A DNA stretch of 17,188 nt from JBBDXI01 sp040902425 (GTDB taxonomy: Bacteria; Planctomycetota; Phycisphaerae; Phycisphaerales; UBA1924). The first letter of the stretch is position 1, and each line of letters opens with the position of its first letter. The stretch is from the NCBI GenBank assembly GCA_040902425.1, contig JBBDXI010000088.1, positions 1 through 17,188 of the forward strand, read 5' to 3'. Shown piece by piece: positions 1-7,571 of the stretch. A program made the translations under genes and the position numbers. The notes below the pieces were generated by a model. It ran no database searches. It saw only the letters and a program-made list of their open reading frames with translations, and was not told where the DNA came from.

Positions 1-525
1 CCGGGCCGAGGGCGCGATCGCCTTCCCCGCCCGACGGATCAGCGCCACCCGCGAGCCGGCGGGCAGCGACAGGTCCCCCAGCGTCCGCCCGTTCTTGATC
101 GAGCCCTCCCCGATGCGAAGCTCCATCACCCGGATGCGCCCCGCGCCCAGAGACCGCACGGCCTCCGCCGCCGGCCCCGCCAGCACCCCCAGGATCGCCC
201 CGGCCAGCTCCGCCTCCGGCTGGAGAATGCGGTCGAGCGTGAGCGCTGCCGCCAGGTCCGCGCGGGCGGCCAGGGAGGGGCTCTCGACCACCGCCGCCGC
301 CCGGGCCGCCCCCATCCGGCGGGCCAGCGACGCGGCCACGAGGCTTCGCTCATCCTCGCCGGTGGCGGCGACGGCGGCGTCGGCCCGCTCCAGCGACGAG
401 AGGGCGGCGAGGCGCCCCTCGGCGGTCGGCGCATCCGGCGAGGGCAGCCGCACCACCGGCCCGCGCTCCCCGAGGAGGTCGGCCAGTCGAGAGGCCAGGG
501 GTGTAGACCCGATCACGGCGAGCAT
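1..525 (-). CDS. TrkA/RCK-type potassium-channel regulatory protein (C-terminal part missing)
   Basis: The frame opens at ATG 525 and runs off the left edge without a stop, giving 175 residues. Residues 1-75 look like a shortened Rossmann fold, with a segment (ADAAVAATGEDERSLVAA) that matches the late part of a TrkA_N domain, followed by SLARRMGA. Residues about 125-175 fit the start of an RCK/TrkA_C domain (ELRIGEGS, GRTLGDLSLPAGSRVALIRR). Family members bind NAD(H) or nucleotides and gate Trk/Ktr potassium transporters at the inner face of the membrane. The usual GxGxxG loop is absent (IGSTPLASRL), and the stretch after the second strand is short, so nucleotide binding may be altered. There is no clear Shine-Dalgarno sequence; a weak TACCGT hexamer lies 6 bases before the ATG. 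Total length, and whether a second RCK unit follows, cannot be seen. It could instead belong to another RCK-bearing transporter family. Confidence 0.72.
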   Translation of the reverse strand, partial: MLAVIGSTPLASRLADLLGERGPVVRLPSPDAPTAEGRLAALSSLERADAAVAATGEDERSLVAASLARRMGAARAAAVVESPSLAARADLAAALTLDRILQPEAELAGAILGVLAGPAAEAVRSLGAGRIRVMELRIGEGSIKNGRTLGDLSLPAGSRVALIRRAGKAIAPSAR

Positions 526-624
526 CGGGGGACGGTAGACGGACCGGCGGCCCGGTGCGCGTGAACCGCGGGCCCGGCGCTGGCGCCGGTCCTCGCTCCC
601 CGCGCGCGGCACCCACGCCTGAGA

Positions 625-660
625 CCAAAAAGAAAGCGGGCGTGCCGGTGGCACGCCCGC
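625..660 (-). terminator. Rho-independent terminator of the dockerin-protein gene
   Basis: A perfect 11-bp stem (636-646 paired with 650-660) has a 3-base loop. Read on the minus strand, it is followed by a T-rich run (TTTCTTTTTGG, positions 635-625). It lies 28 bases past the stop codon of the minus-strand gene ending at 688. This is a textbook intrinsic terminator and separates that gene from the TrkA-like gene. Confidence 0.9.
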
Positions 661-687
661 CCTGAGTATGACCGGACCGCGGAAGCC

Positions 688-2274
688 TTACGGGCAGCCC
701 GCGGCGTACTTGGTGAGGAAGCAGCCGAAGTCAGCAACGTTGAGCACCGGGGGCTGCGTGCTCGCATCGCAGTTGGCGTAGGGGTCGCCCGCGGCGTACT
801 TGGTGAGGAAGCAGCCGAAGTCGGCGACGTTCAGCACCGGGGTCTGGGTGCTGTTGTCGCAGTTGGCGTAGCACGGGGCCGGCCCGCCGGGCCCGCCGAG
901 ATGAAGCGTGAACCCGGTGAGCGTGCCGGTATCGATGTTGGGGCCGTAGCAGTCCTGGATCTCGAGGTTCCACGTGCCCGCGCTGGGGAGGCCGTTGAAG
1001 GCCGCCAGCGGGCTCTCGGAGCGCCAAGAGCCCGAGACGTTGTTCACGCCCGTCTGGGGCACGTCATAGGCGACCGTCTGCGTGTCGGTGCTGAAGAAGG
1101 GCACCGGCGCGCGGGTCATGTCGCCGTAGTTGTCGTTGGAGAAGCCGTCGCCGACCTCCGGGTAGGCCGGGCGGTCCACCAGTTGGACGAACGTCCCGTT
1201 GGGGTGCCGGAGGCCGACCTTGATGTCGCCCTGCCAGGTGTGCGTGATGAAGATGCCCACGTCCACGCTCTGGACCGTGAAGCTGTCGCCCACGACGATC
1301 GGGACGCTCAGGACGCTCCCGCAGACGTGCGTGGCCCCGTCGTCCGGGATCGCCACCGGGCCGCCCGCATACGCGTAGCGGGTCGGGCAGTTGGTGCAGG
1401 TGGTGTTGTCACCCTGGTACCGGCCGGCCGCCGTCCGGCACGCGCTGACCGTGAGGACCTCGCACGTGCCGTCGTGCTTGCAGCACGCGCCCGACGGGGG
1501 CTGCGGGCAGTTGGCCTGGGCGCAATCGAGCCCCTCGTGCCACGTCCCGGTGCAGGCGCCCTGGGTCAGGCCCGGGGTGCAGGTCCCGTCCACGAAGCAG
1601 CAGGCGCCCGTCGTCGCGCCGGCCGGCGCGTAGCTCACCGTGTCCACGCCGATGTAGTCCGAGTTGGCGCCCGCGGGGCCGCCGTTCTCGACGAAATACC
1701 GGAACGCGAAGCGGCCCGGCGTCGGGGCGCCCAGCCCGGACACCATGACGTTCTGCAGCGTCCAGGTGTTCGGGTACCCCGCGGTCGAGTACCCCGGGTT
1801 GATGTCGAGCATCAGGATCGTGAAGTCACCCACGTCCTCGGGCAGCGTGCCGACGTTCGTGCTGCCCGTCGTGTTCATGCGAACCTGCAACCGGTCCGGG
1901 AAGGCCGGCGCATTCACCGTGCGCGTGAAGAACGAGAGCGAGTCGCCGTTGTTCAGCGTCCGCATCGGCGTGCCCAGCCAGACACTCAGCGTTCCGGACC
2001 CCGACGACATCCGGGCGTAGTTCGTCGCGGCGTACGCGTTCGGCACGCCCGCGTGTGCGGTGAACACCACCGTCTGGCCCTGGTACCAGGGGACGTCGGG
2101 TGTCGCGTGGGGCAGCGGGCAGTTGTTCTGGGCGAACCAGTCTGCCGGGAGCGCGCCGCCCCCCGTGACCGGATCGGGCATCAGGGCGAAGTCTTCATTG
2201 AACGCCTGCCCGTGCGCCAGGCCGGCGCACATCGCCAGCGACAGCGCGGTCACACTCCAGTTACGCATCTTCAT
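688..2274 (-). CDS. Secreted modular protein with P-domain and GC-type dockerin-like C-terminus
   Basis: This is a 528-residue exported protein of unknown specific function. A signal peptide covers about residues 1-22 (basic MKMR, hydrophobic core, cleavage near AHG). Residues 23-215 form a beta-rich module resembling 'choice-of-anchor J'/cleaved-adhesin domains. Residues 223-296 hold Cys-rich units with the repeated pattern GACC..DGTC. Residues about 305-460 resemble a proprotein-convertase P-domain (HTWQGDIKVGLRHPNGT; GTWNLEIQD). Residues 468-528 are two near-identical dockerin-like repeats (NCD.ST..PVLNVADFGCFL). Proteins with this C-terminus are common in Phycisphaerae, where the repeat is thought to serve attachment or sorting. 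ATG 2274 is preceded by GGAG with about 9 bases of spacing. The gene has its own promoter and terminator and so appears monocistronic. I see no catalytic domain. Confidence 0.9.
   Translation of the reverse strand: MKMRNWSVTALSLAMCAGLAHGQAFNEDFALMPDPVTGGGALPADWFAQNNCPLPHATPDVPWYQGQTVVFTAHAGVPNAYAATNYARMSSGSGTLSVWLGTPMRTLNNGDSLSFFTRTVNAPAFPDRLQVRMNTTGSTNVGTLPEDVGDFTILMLDINPGYSTAGYPNTWTLQNVMVSGLGAPTPGRFAFRYFVENGGPAGANSDYIGVDTVSYAPAGATTGACCFVDGTCTPGLTQGACTGTWHEGLDCAQANCPQPPSGACCKHDGTCEVLTVSACRTAAGRYQGDNTTCTNCPTRYAYAGGPVAIPDDGATHVCGSVLSVPIVVGDSFTVQSVDVGIFITHTWQGDIKVGLRHPNGTFVQLVDRPAYPEVGDGFSNDNYGDMTRAPVPFFSTDTQTVAYDVPQTGVNNVSGSWRSESPLAAFNGLPSAGTWNLEIQDCYGPNIDTGTLTGFTLHLGGPGGPAPCYANCDNSTQTPVLNVADFGCFLTKYAAGDPYANCDASTQPPVLNVADFGCFLTKYAAGCP
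697..876 (-). repeat. Tandem 90-bp repeat encoding the two dockerin-like units
   Basis: Two direct copies with a 90-base period (697-786 and 787-876) lie at the 3' end of the secreted-protein gene. By my count they differ at 9 of the first 84 positions, and the first 36 bases are identical. Each encodes a unit with NCD.ST, NVADFGCFL and TKYAAG. The copies differ at synonymous and non-synonymous sites, which fits an internal duplication of some age kept in frame. Confidence 0.88.
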
Positions 2275-2435
2275 TTCACGGCTCTCCTCAAAACCTGAGG
2301 GACTCTCCGCAGTCTCCGACCTAGAGGGACAACCTGACCCCGCGTGAGAACGCGGCCATCGACTGCATCACACGATCGGGTGACACTCCGCTGCGCGAAT
2401 CGCGCGGCACCCTGAGGGGGGAACAACGACCTTCC

Positions 2436-2464
2436 AGCTTACTTCAGCCTGTGCCGATTGCCAA
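2436..2464 (-). promoter_or_regulatory. Sigma-70-like promoter for the dockerin-protein gene
   Basis: On the minus strand, TTGGCA (2464-2459) and TAAGCT (2441-2436) are separated by exactly 17 bases. TTGGCA matches the -35 consensus at 5 of 6 positions; the -10 match is weaker (3 of 6). A start near 2428 would give a leader of about 154 bases before ATG 2274. The 264-base gap between the stop of deoC (2539) and this gene holds nothing else I can identify. Confidence 0.5.
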
Positions 2465-2538
2465 GCAGAAACTGCCGAAACTTGACGAGCGCAGGTCGCG
2501 ACGCCCTCTTACAGCCCGTTGGCATCGAATCGCGGCTT

Positions 2539-3450
2539 TCACGCGTCCGAAAAATCGTGCGCCGCCATGTACCCCCCCCTCCGCTCCCTGAACAGCTGCC
2601 TCAGGATGTCGTTGGCGAGCGTCGAAGCCCCCAGCCTGAACCGGTCCGGCGTCAGCCACCCATCCCCTAACGTCTCCTTGACCGCCACCAGATAGTGCAG
2701 CGCCTGCTTCGCCGTCCGGATCCCCCCCGCCGGCTTGATCCCCACCACCCGCCCCGTCCGCAGGTAGTGGTCCCGCACCGCCTCCAGCATGATCAGCGTG
2801 ATGGGCAGCGTCGCCGCCGGCTGCACTTTACCGGTGCTGGTCTTGATGAAGTCGGCCCCCGCCGCGATCGCCAGGTCGCTCGCCCGACGCACCTGGTCGC
2901 AGGTCTCCAGCTCCCCCGTTTCGAGGATCACCTTCAGGTGCGCCGCCCCGCACGCCCCCTTGAACTCCTCGATCTCGCGGAACACCTCCGCGTGCCGACC
3001 CGCCAGGAACGCCCCCCGATTGATCACCATGTCGATCTCATCCGCCCCCGCCTCCACCGCGCTGCGGGTGTCGGCGATCCGCACCGCGAGCGGGTACTGC
3101 CCGCTGGGGAACCCCGTCGCCACCGAGGCCACCTTCACCGTGCTCCCCGCCAGCGCCTCCCGGGCCACCGCCACCAGCGACGGGTACACGCAGACCGCCG
3201 CCACCGGCGGAACCCGGTACCCCAGCACTTCCTCGTCGTTCTCCGCCGGCCGGATGGCCTTGCGGCACAGCGACCGCACCTTCTCCGGCGAGTCCTTCCC
3301 CTCCAGCGTCGTCAGGTCGATCATCGACATCGCCAGCAGCAGCCCGGCCCGCTTGGCGCCGGTCTTGATCGAGCGCGTGGTGAACGAGGCCGCGCGGGCC
3401 TCCAGCATCACCTTGTCCACCGTCGGGCTGGCCGGGATCGACACGCTCAT
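2539..3450 (-). CDS. deoC: Deoxyribose-phosphate aldolase
   Basis: DeoC cleaves 2-deoxyribose-5-phosphate to glyceraldehyde-3-phosphate and acetaldehyde in cytoplasmic deoxynucleoside catabolism. The 303-residue product carries the class I aldolase residues: Asp140 in EIDMVIN, the Schiff-base Lys203 in FIKTSTGK, and Lys239 in GIKPAGGIRT (equivalents of Asp102, Lys167 and Lys201 of E. coli DeoC). It is longer than the E. coli enzyme (259) and closer in size to the animal form, with an N-terminal extension that includes IDLTTLEG. ATG 3450 overlaps the stop of the upstream hydrolase in an ATGA arrangement, which fixes the start and implies translational coupling. It is the last gene of the rseP-hydrolase-deoC cluster. 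No deoD, deoA or other nucleoside genes are adjacent. Confidence 0.96.
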   Translation of the reverse strand: MSVSIPASPTVDKVMLEARAASFTTRSIKTGAKRAGLLLAMSMIDLTTLEGKDSPEKVRSLCRKAIRPAENDEEVLGYRVPPVAAVCVYPSLVAVAREALAGSTVKVASVATGFPSGQYPLAVRIADTRSAVEAGADEIDMVINRGAFLAGRHAEVFREIEEFKGACGAAHLKVILETGELETCDQVRRASDLAIAAGADFIKTSTGKVQPAATLPITLIMLEAVRDHYLRTGRVVGIKPAGGIRTAKQALHYLVAVKETLGDGWLTPDRFRLGASTLANDILRQLFRERRGGYMAAHDFSDA

Positions 3451-4442
3451 CGGGCAACGGTATGTGAGCCGGGGCTTCCCCGCCCCGGTCCCCCCGCGGC
3501 CAGAGCCAGGATGAACACCCGCGCGGCCCGCGTGCACTCCTCCGCGAACCGCGGATCGGTCCAGAGGTCGTTGTGCCCCCCGCCCTCGATCTCCACGAGC
3601 CGCCCGCCGGGCGCTGCGCCCGCGATCGCTCGCCCGTCCTCTACCGGCGACACCCTGTCCTGTCCCCCGTGGATCACCACGAGCGGGCAGGGCAGCCGCG
3701 CGGCGTGGGCCGCACGGTCGAAGGGCGGGGCGGGGGCGACGGGGCGGTCCCCCCGGGTGCCACTGCTCGCGGCGTCTTCGCCGCGCAGCAGTGCGACAAC
3801 CAGCGCCGGCCCGAGCGTCCAGCGGTGCGGCAGCCCCCGCGCCGCCAGCACGTTCCGCGCCGGCGTCCCGCGCAGCCGGTACGGCGACTCCGCGATCACC
3901 CCCGCGATGCCCCCATCCGAAGCCGCCACCTCGATCGAGCACCCCGCGCCCAGCGACCACCCGTAGAGCACCAGCGGCGGCCCGGCCGCGGCTCCCGCCC
4001 GCTGCTCGCCCCGGATGGTCCCGATCAGCGCCCGCAGCGCCCCGCTCTCCGTCCCCCCCAGCCTGCACACCCCCGGCGCCTCCCCCTGCCCCGGCAGGTC
4101 CCACAGGATCAGCCGCGACGCGACCGGCGCCAGGGCCCCGACGCGAGCCAGCCCCCCGATCCGCGAGTCCCCCCACCCGTGCGTCAGAATCACCACCGGC
4201 CCCGCGGGGTCATCGCCGGGAAGGTCCCACACCGGCAGCTCGCGCCCGCCACGGTCCCGCAGCACCCACGCCGAGAACGCCCGCGCCGGGTCCAGCTCCG
4301 ACGGGTCCCCCGGCATCCCGCGCGCCACCGCCCCGCCGTACGTCCGGCGCGGCGGGTGCGTCAGCATCCACGCCGTCCACAGCACCACCGTGGCCCACAG
4401 CAGGCCCGCGGCCATCAGGAGAAAGAGCACCAGGCCGAGCAC
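3447..4442 (-). CDS. Membrane-anchored alpha/beta hydrolase
   Basis: This 331-residue protein has an N-terminal hydrophobic segment (about residues 3-27) and an alpha/beta-hydrolase domain. The oxyanion region is HGWGDS (88-93), the nucleophile is Ser163 in GWSLGAG, the acid is probably Asp262 in HGGQDRVSP, and the base is His290 in GGGHNDLW. This layout resembles the BEM46/ABHD13-like serine hydrolases, membrane-bound enzymes of mostly unknown substrate. The start is GTG 4442, chosen because it includes the whole membrane segment; a later ATG would cut into it. There is no strong Shine-Dalgarno sequence. It lies 42 bases downstream of rseP and overlaps deoC by 4 bases, so it is probably co-transcribed with both. 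The substrate cannot be read from the sequence. Confidence 0.88.
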   Translation of the reverse strand: MLGLVLFLLMAAGLLWATVVLWTAWMLTHPPRRTYGGAVARGMPGDPSELDPARAFSAWVLRDRGGRELPVWDLPGDDPAGPVVILTHGWGDSRIGGLARVGALAPVASRLILWDLPGQGEAPGVCRLGGTESGALRALIGTIRGEQRAGAAAGPPLVLYGWSLGAGCSIEVAASDGGIAGVIAESPYRLRGTPARNVLAARGLPHRWTLGPALVVALLRGEDAASSGTRGDRPVAPAPPFDRAAHAARLPCPLVVIHGGQDRVSPVEDGRAIAGAAPGGRLVEIEGGGHNDLWTDPRFAEECTRAARVFILALAAGGPGRGSPGSHTVAR

Positions 4443-4484
4443 GCCCTGATCGTCAGGGGCGCCCCGCGCGATGGCAAGCCGCCG

Positions 4485-6641
4485 TCAACCGGCAAACAGC
4501 CCCGCGATGTCGTGGAACGTCACCACGACGAACACCGCCCCGATCAGCACCAGCCCCAGCACCGTCGCGACGTTCTGCACCTCCACCGAGACCGGCTTCC
4601 CGCGGACCTGCTCCAGCAGCAGGAACACGAACTGCCCCCCATCCACGATCGGCAGCGGGAGGAAGTTGATCACCGCCAGGTTGATCGAGATCAGCCCCAT
4701 GAAGAAGAGCAGCCACACGATCCCCCGGTCCGCGATCCGCGTCCCGATGTGCGCGATCCCGATCGGCCCCTTCAGGTGCTCGATCTTCACCGTCCCCTCG
4801 AAGAGGCGGGCGAAGGTCAGGTAGGTCATCATCATGACGCTGTGGGCCTTGTGGATGCCCATGCCCATGGCATCCACCGGCCCGCTCGCCTGGAGCAGAT
4901 AGCTCTCGGGAACGAAGGCCCCGAGGTCCAGCGGGCTCTCCCAGCCCAGGTCGTGCAGCGCCCTGACATCCGCCGGCGCCAGCGTCCACTGAACCGTCTC
5001 CACCGGCGGCGTGCCGCCGCTCGCCGCGAGCGGGAGCTGTACCTGGACCGGGATCGTCACCGGCCCGGCGCCGGGCCCCGTCGTCCCCGTCGTCACCTCC
5101 CGCAGCGCCGCCCGCAGCTCCGCGAAGTTGCCCACCGGCCGCCCCGCCACCGCCGCGACCCGCACCCCCGGCCGCGCGATGATGGACGCCGCCGGGAGCG
5201 CCTTCGCCTCGTCGCGGGGCGTCGCCGACAGCGGCTCGGGCATCGCCACCAGCGTGTCCAGGTCCGCCGAAGTCCCCGCCGCGAACCCGATCTGCCCCTG
5301 CCCCCGGTTCCGCACCGTCGGGCGCGGCTGGACCTCCACCGCCCGCAGCGTGCCATCCACGCGCCGCAGCACGGTCACGTCGATCTGCCGCCCCTTGTGC
5401 CCGTGCACCTCCGCGATCCCCCGCGCCAGGCTCGGGTATTCCACCGTCCCCATCCGCGCGAAGAGGTCGTTGTCCCGCAGCCCCTGCCGGTCCGCGCCCG
5501 CCTCGCCCGATTCCCCGACCCGCATCACCGGCAGCAGCCCCAGCAGGTGCTCCACCGCCATGACGCTCCCCGAGGGCATCCGCGCCCACCCGTGCTGCAT
5601 CGCCGGGCGGGGCGTCAGCGTCCCCACCACCCGCTTCCCCGAATCATCCGCGAACTCCACCTCCACCGGCCGGCCCCCCGAGCGGTCGATCGCCTCCCTC
5701 AGCTCGCCCGCGCCCAGGACCTCCCGGTCCTCGCCGATCCGCACCAGCGTCATCCCCGGCTCCACCCCGGGCAGCCCCACCTTCGCCGCGCCCTCGGCGA
5801 ACCGCGCCCGATCCTCCTCGGTCCGCGCCGACAGCAGCTTCGCAGAGCGCGCCGGCTCCAGCCCCATCTCCAGCAGCCGGCTCATCTCCCCCTCGCGCGG
5901 CTCCACCTCGAACCGCAGCTGCGCCCCCACCCCCGGCCGCTTCACCAGCAGAGACACCGTCTCGCCCCGGCCCGACATCGCGCTGGCCATCACCAGGTCG
6001 GTGAACTCGCGCGGCCGCTGGCCGTTGACCTCGATCACCTCGTCGCCCGCGCGCAGCCCCGCCTCGCGCACCCCGGCGATGTCGGCGTTCTTCGCCACCG
6101 CCGCCGCCGCGGCCGACCCGGGATCGACCGCGCCGATCTTGGGCGGCTCGGTCTTCAGCCCGTACATGAACACCCCGATGAACAGCGCCGCCGCCAGCAG
6201 CACGTTCATCACCACGCCCGCGGAGATCACGATCATCCGCTTCCACACCGGCGTGTTCTGGTAGCTGTCCCTCGCCGCGCTCGTCGCGCCGGGGTTCAGG
6301 TCGTCCTGCCCCAGCATCTTCACATAGCCGCCCAGCGGCAGCCAGTTGAGGCGGTACTCCGTCGGGCTGACGCGGGACAGGTCGGCCTTGTTCAGCCCGG
6401 TGGTCTCGCGGCGCTGCAACTCGACGTATTCAGGCTCGCTCGACCCGCGCCGCCACCCGAGTCCCTTGCGGTACGACACCGCCGCAGGCCCGAACCCGAT
6501 CGCGAACGCCAGCACGCGGATCCCGGCCCACTTGGCCGCCAGGAAGTGCCCCAGCTCGTGGATGAAGATGATGAAGCCGAACCCGAGGATGACCAGGAGC
6601 AGGTCGAACCCGGTGCGGCCGAGGGCGAGAAGTTCTTGCAT
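4485..6641 (-). CDS. rseP: RIP metalloprotease, RseP/site-2 protease family
   Basis: RseP-type proteases cut transmembrane substrates, classically anti-sigma factors and remnant signal peptides, inside the cytoplasmic membrane. The product has 718 residues. The zinc motif HELGH is at 28-32 in the first membrane segment; the partner motif NFLPLPIVDGG is at 659-669 with metal-binding Asp667; GPIGI is at 625-629. Membrane segments lie at about 12-40, 136-160, 640-660 and 691-710. The central region has PDZ-like segments around 168-235, 360-440 and perhaps 485-545. E. coli RseP has about 450 residues, so the region between the two membrane halves is unusually long. ATG 6641 follows AGGA with 8 bases of spacing. 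The usual neighbours dxr, cdsA and uppS are not seen; downstream lie an alpha/beta hydrolase and deoC. Confidence 0.95.
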   Translation of the reverse strand: MQELLALGRTGFDLLLVILGFGFIIFIHELGHFLAAKWAGIRVLAFAIGFGPAAVSYRKGLGWRRGSSEPEYVELQRRETTGLNKADLSRVSPTEYRLNWLPLGGYVKMLGQDDLNPGATSAARDSYQNTPVWKRMIVISAGVVMNVLLAAALFIGVFMYGLKTEPPKIGAVDPGSAAAAAVAKNADIAGVREAGLRAGDEVIEVNGQRPREFTDLVMASAMSGRGETVSLLVKRPGVGAQLRFEVEPREGEMSRLLEMGLEPARSAKLLSARTEEDRARFAEGAAKVGLPGVEPGMTLVRIGEDREVLGAGELREAIDRSGGRPVEVEFADDSGKRVVGTLTPRPAMQHGWARMPSGSVMAVEHLLGLLPVMRVGESGEAGADRQGLRDNDLFARMGTVEYPSLARGIAEVHGHKGRQIDVTVLRRVDGTLRAVEVQPRPTVRNRGQGQIGFAAGTSADLDTLVAMPEPLSATPRDEAKALPAASIIARPGVRVAAVAGRPVGNFAELRAALREVTTGTTGPGAGPVTIPVQVQLPLAASGGTPPVETVQWTLAPADVRALHDLGWESPLDLGAFVPESYLLQASGPVDAMGMGIHKAHSVMMMTYLTFARLFEGTVKIEHLKGPIGIAHIGTRIADRGIVWLLFFMGLISINLAVINFLPLPIVDGGQFVFLLLEQVRGKPVSVEVQNVATVLGLVLIGAVFVVVTFHDIAGLFAG

Positions 6642-6697
6642 TGACTGATCCTACGAGAGCCGGCGGGGAAGGATCGGCCACTTGGGCACCCGGCTTT

Positions 6698-6762
6698 GGG
6701 TGGCCTGACGCTCCGCGGCAGGATCCGTGGAGTGGAGCCCCGCCGCGGAGCGTCGGCCACCC
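6698..6762. repeat. 65-base inverted repeat between rseP and the redoxin gene
   Basis: Arms 6698-6719 and 6742-6762 are complementary over 21 pairs with one bulged base (6706), around a 22-base loop. The arm begins GGGTGGCC and ends CTCCGCGGC. It lies in the 181-base gap 6642-6822, next to but separate from the intrinsic terminator at 6767-6793. It has no T-tract of its own. It could be a dispersed repetitive palindrome (REP- or MITE-like) or a structured part of the rseP leader. No second copy is visible in this window. Confidence 0.75.
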
Positions 6763-6766
6763 AGAC

Positions 6767-6793
6767 AAAAACGCCCCGGGAAGGCCCGGGGCG
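6767..6793 (-). terminator. Rho-independent terminator of the redoxin gene
   Basis: A perfect 9-bp GC stem (6772-6780 with 6785-6793) and 4-base loop are followed on the minus strand by five Ts (6771-6767). It sits 30 bases past the redoxin stop codon and closes the redox pair, so rseP should depend on a separate promoter. Confidence 0.9.
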
Positions 6794-6822
6794 CAAACTC
6801 CGTCACCGGCTGACCGGACGCT

Positions 6823-7503
6823 TCAGGCGCCGGACTTGCCGTACTTGACCGGGCACCCGTAGGGACGCGTCTCCGCCGGGGAGACCGTCTCGCCCTTCAG
6901 CGCCGCCTCGATCGCGTTGGCGGCGTAGTTGGTCTTGGCCTCGGACCGGCCGTTGCCGTCGTCGATCGCGCCGTTGTACACCAGCGTCCCCTTGGCGTCG
7001 ATCACGTACATGTGCGGGGAGGTCTTGGCGCCGTAGGCCCGCCCGACCGTGCCGGACTCGTCGATGAGCACCGGCTGGGCCATCTTCCACTTCGTGCGGG
7101 CGTCGGCGTTCTTCTCGAGCCCCGCGCCCTGCTGGCCGGGGGCCCCGCTGTTGATCGCCAGCCACACCACGCCCTTGCCCTTGAACTGGTCCTGGGTCTT
7201 CTGCATCGTCTGCATCTTGTAATGGCCGACGACGATCGGGCACTCGGGGTTGAACCACTCGAGGACCACGACCTTGCCCTTGTAGTCCGAGAGCTTCACG
7301 GTCTTCCCGTCCGTGTCCTTCAGCTCGAACCCCGGCGCAGCCTCGCCGATCTTGGCCGTCGGCTTCTTGTCCTGCGACTTCTCCTGCTTCTTCTCCGCGG
7401 GGGCGGCCGCGTCCTGCGCGAGGACCGGCGAGCCCGCGATGCCCAGCAGCGCCACGCCGCCGGCCACCGCGCCCAGCCACCCTCTGTTCTTCAGCTTCAG
7501 CAT
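6823..7503 (-). CDS. Exported redoxin (thioredoxin-fold, AhpC/TSA-like) with single active-site Cys
   Basis: This 226-residue protein has an N-terminal export signal (about 1-29, ending PVLAQ), a charged Lys/Glu/Gln linker (34-48) and a redoxin domain (50-205). The active site reads EWFNPECPIV: Cys88 is followed by PIV, so the second Cys of a CxxC motif is missing. The cis-Pro region is TSPHMYVID (161-169). A second Cys (Cys217, in PYGCPVKY) near the C-terminus could act as the resolving residue; this tail is typical of a group of planctomycete redoxins. The expected role is thiol peroxidase or thiol oxidoreductase activity outside the cytoplasm, but the substrate is unknown. ATG 7503 is preceded by GGAGA with 7 bases of spacing, better than the in-frame ATG 45 bases upstream. 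It follows the DsbD-alpha-like gene by 68 bases, probably in one transcript. Confidence 0.9.
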   Translation of the reverse strand: MLKLKNRGWLGAVAGGVALLGIAGSPVLAQDAAAPAEKKQEKSQDKKPTAKIGEAAPGFELKDTDGKTVKLSDYKGKVVVLEWFNPECPIVVGHYKMQTMQKTQDQFKGKGVVWLAINSGAPGQQGAGLEKNADARTKWKMAQPVLIDESGTVGRAYGAKTSPHMYVIDAKGTLVYNGAIDDGNGRSEAKTNYAANAIEAALKGETVSPAETRPYGCPVKYGKSGA

Positions 7504-7571
7504 TCGACGGTCTCCTTTGGTTTCTCCACTCGATCCCACGCCGGCCACGCGCCGTGCGGGGGCGGTGATTC

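Noticed and set aside
901..2298. 465-codon plus-strand frame opposite the dockerin-protein gene
   Set aside because: Arg/Val/Ala-rich translation without domains; the minus-strand gene has a signal peptide, ribosome binding site, promoter and terminator.
2275..2435. Riboswitch in the leader of the secreted-protein gene
   Set aside because: I looked for known conserved riboswitch cores and recognised none.
3573..6644. Very long plus-strand open frame (about 1,000 codons) opposite the hydrolase and rseP genes
   Set aside because: Its translation is Arg/Pro/His-rich with no domain, and it lies antisense to well-supported genes; such frames arise from high G+C at codon third positions.
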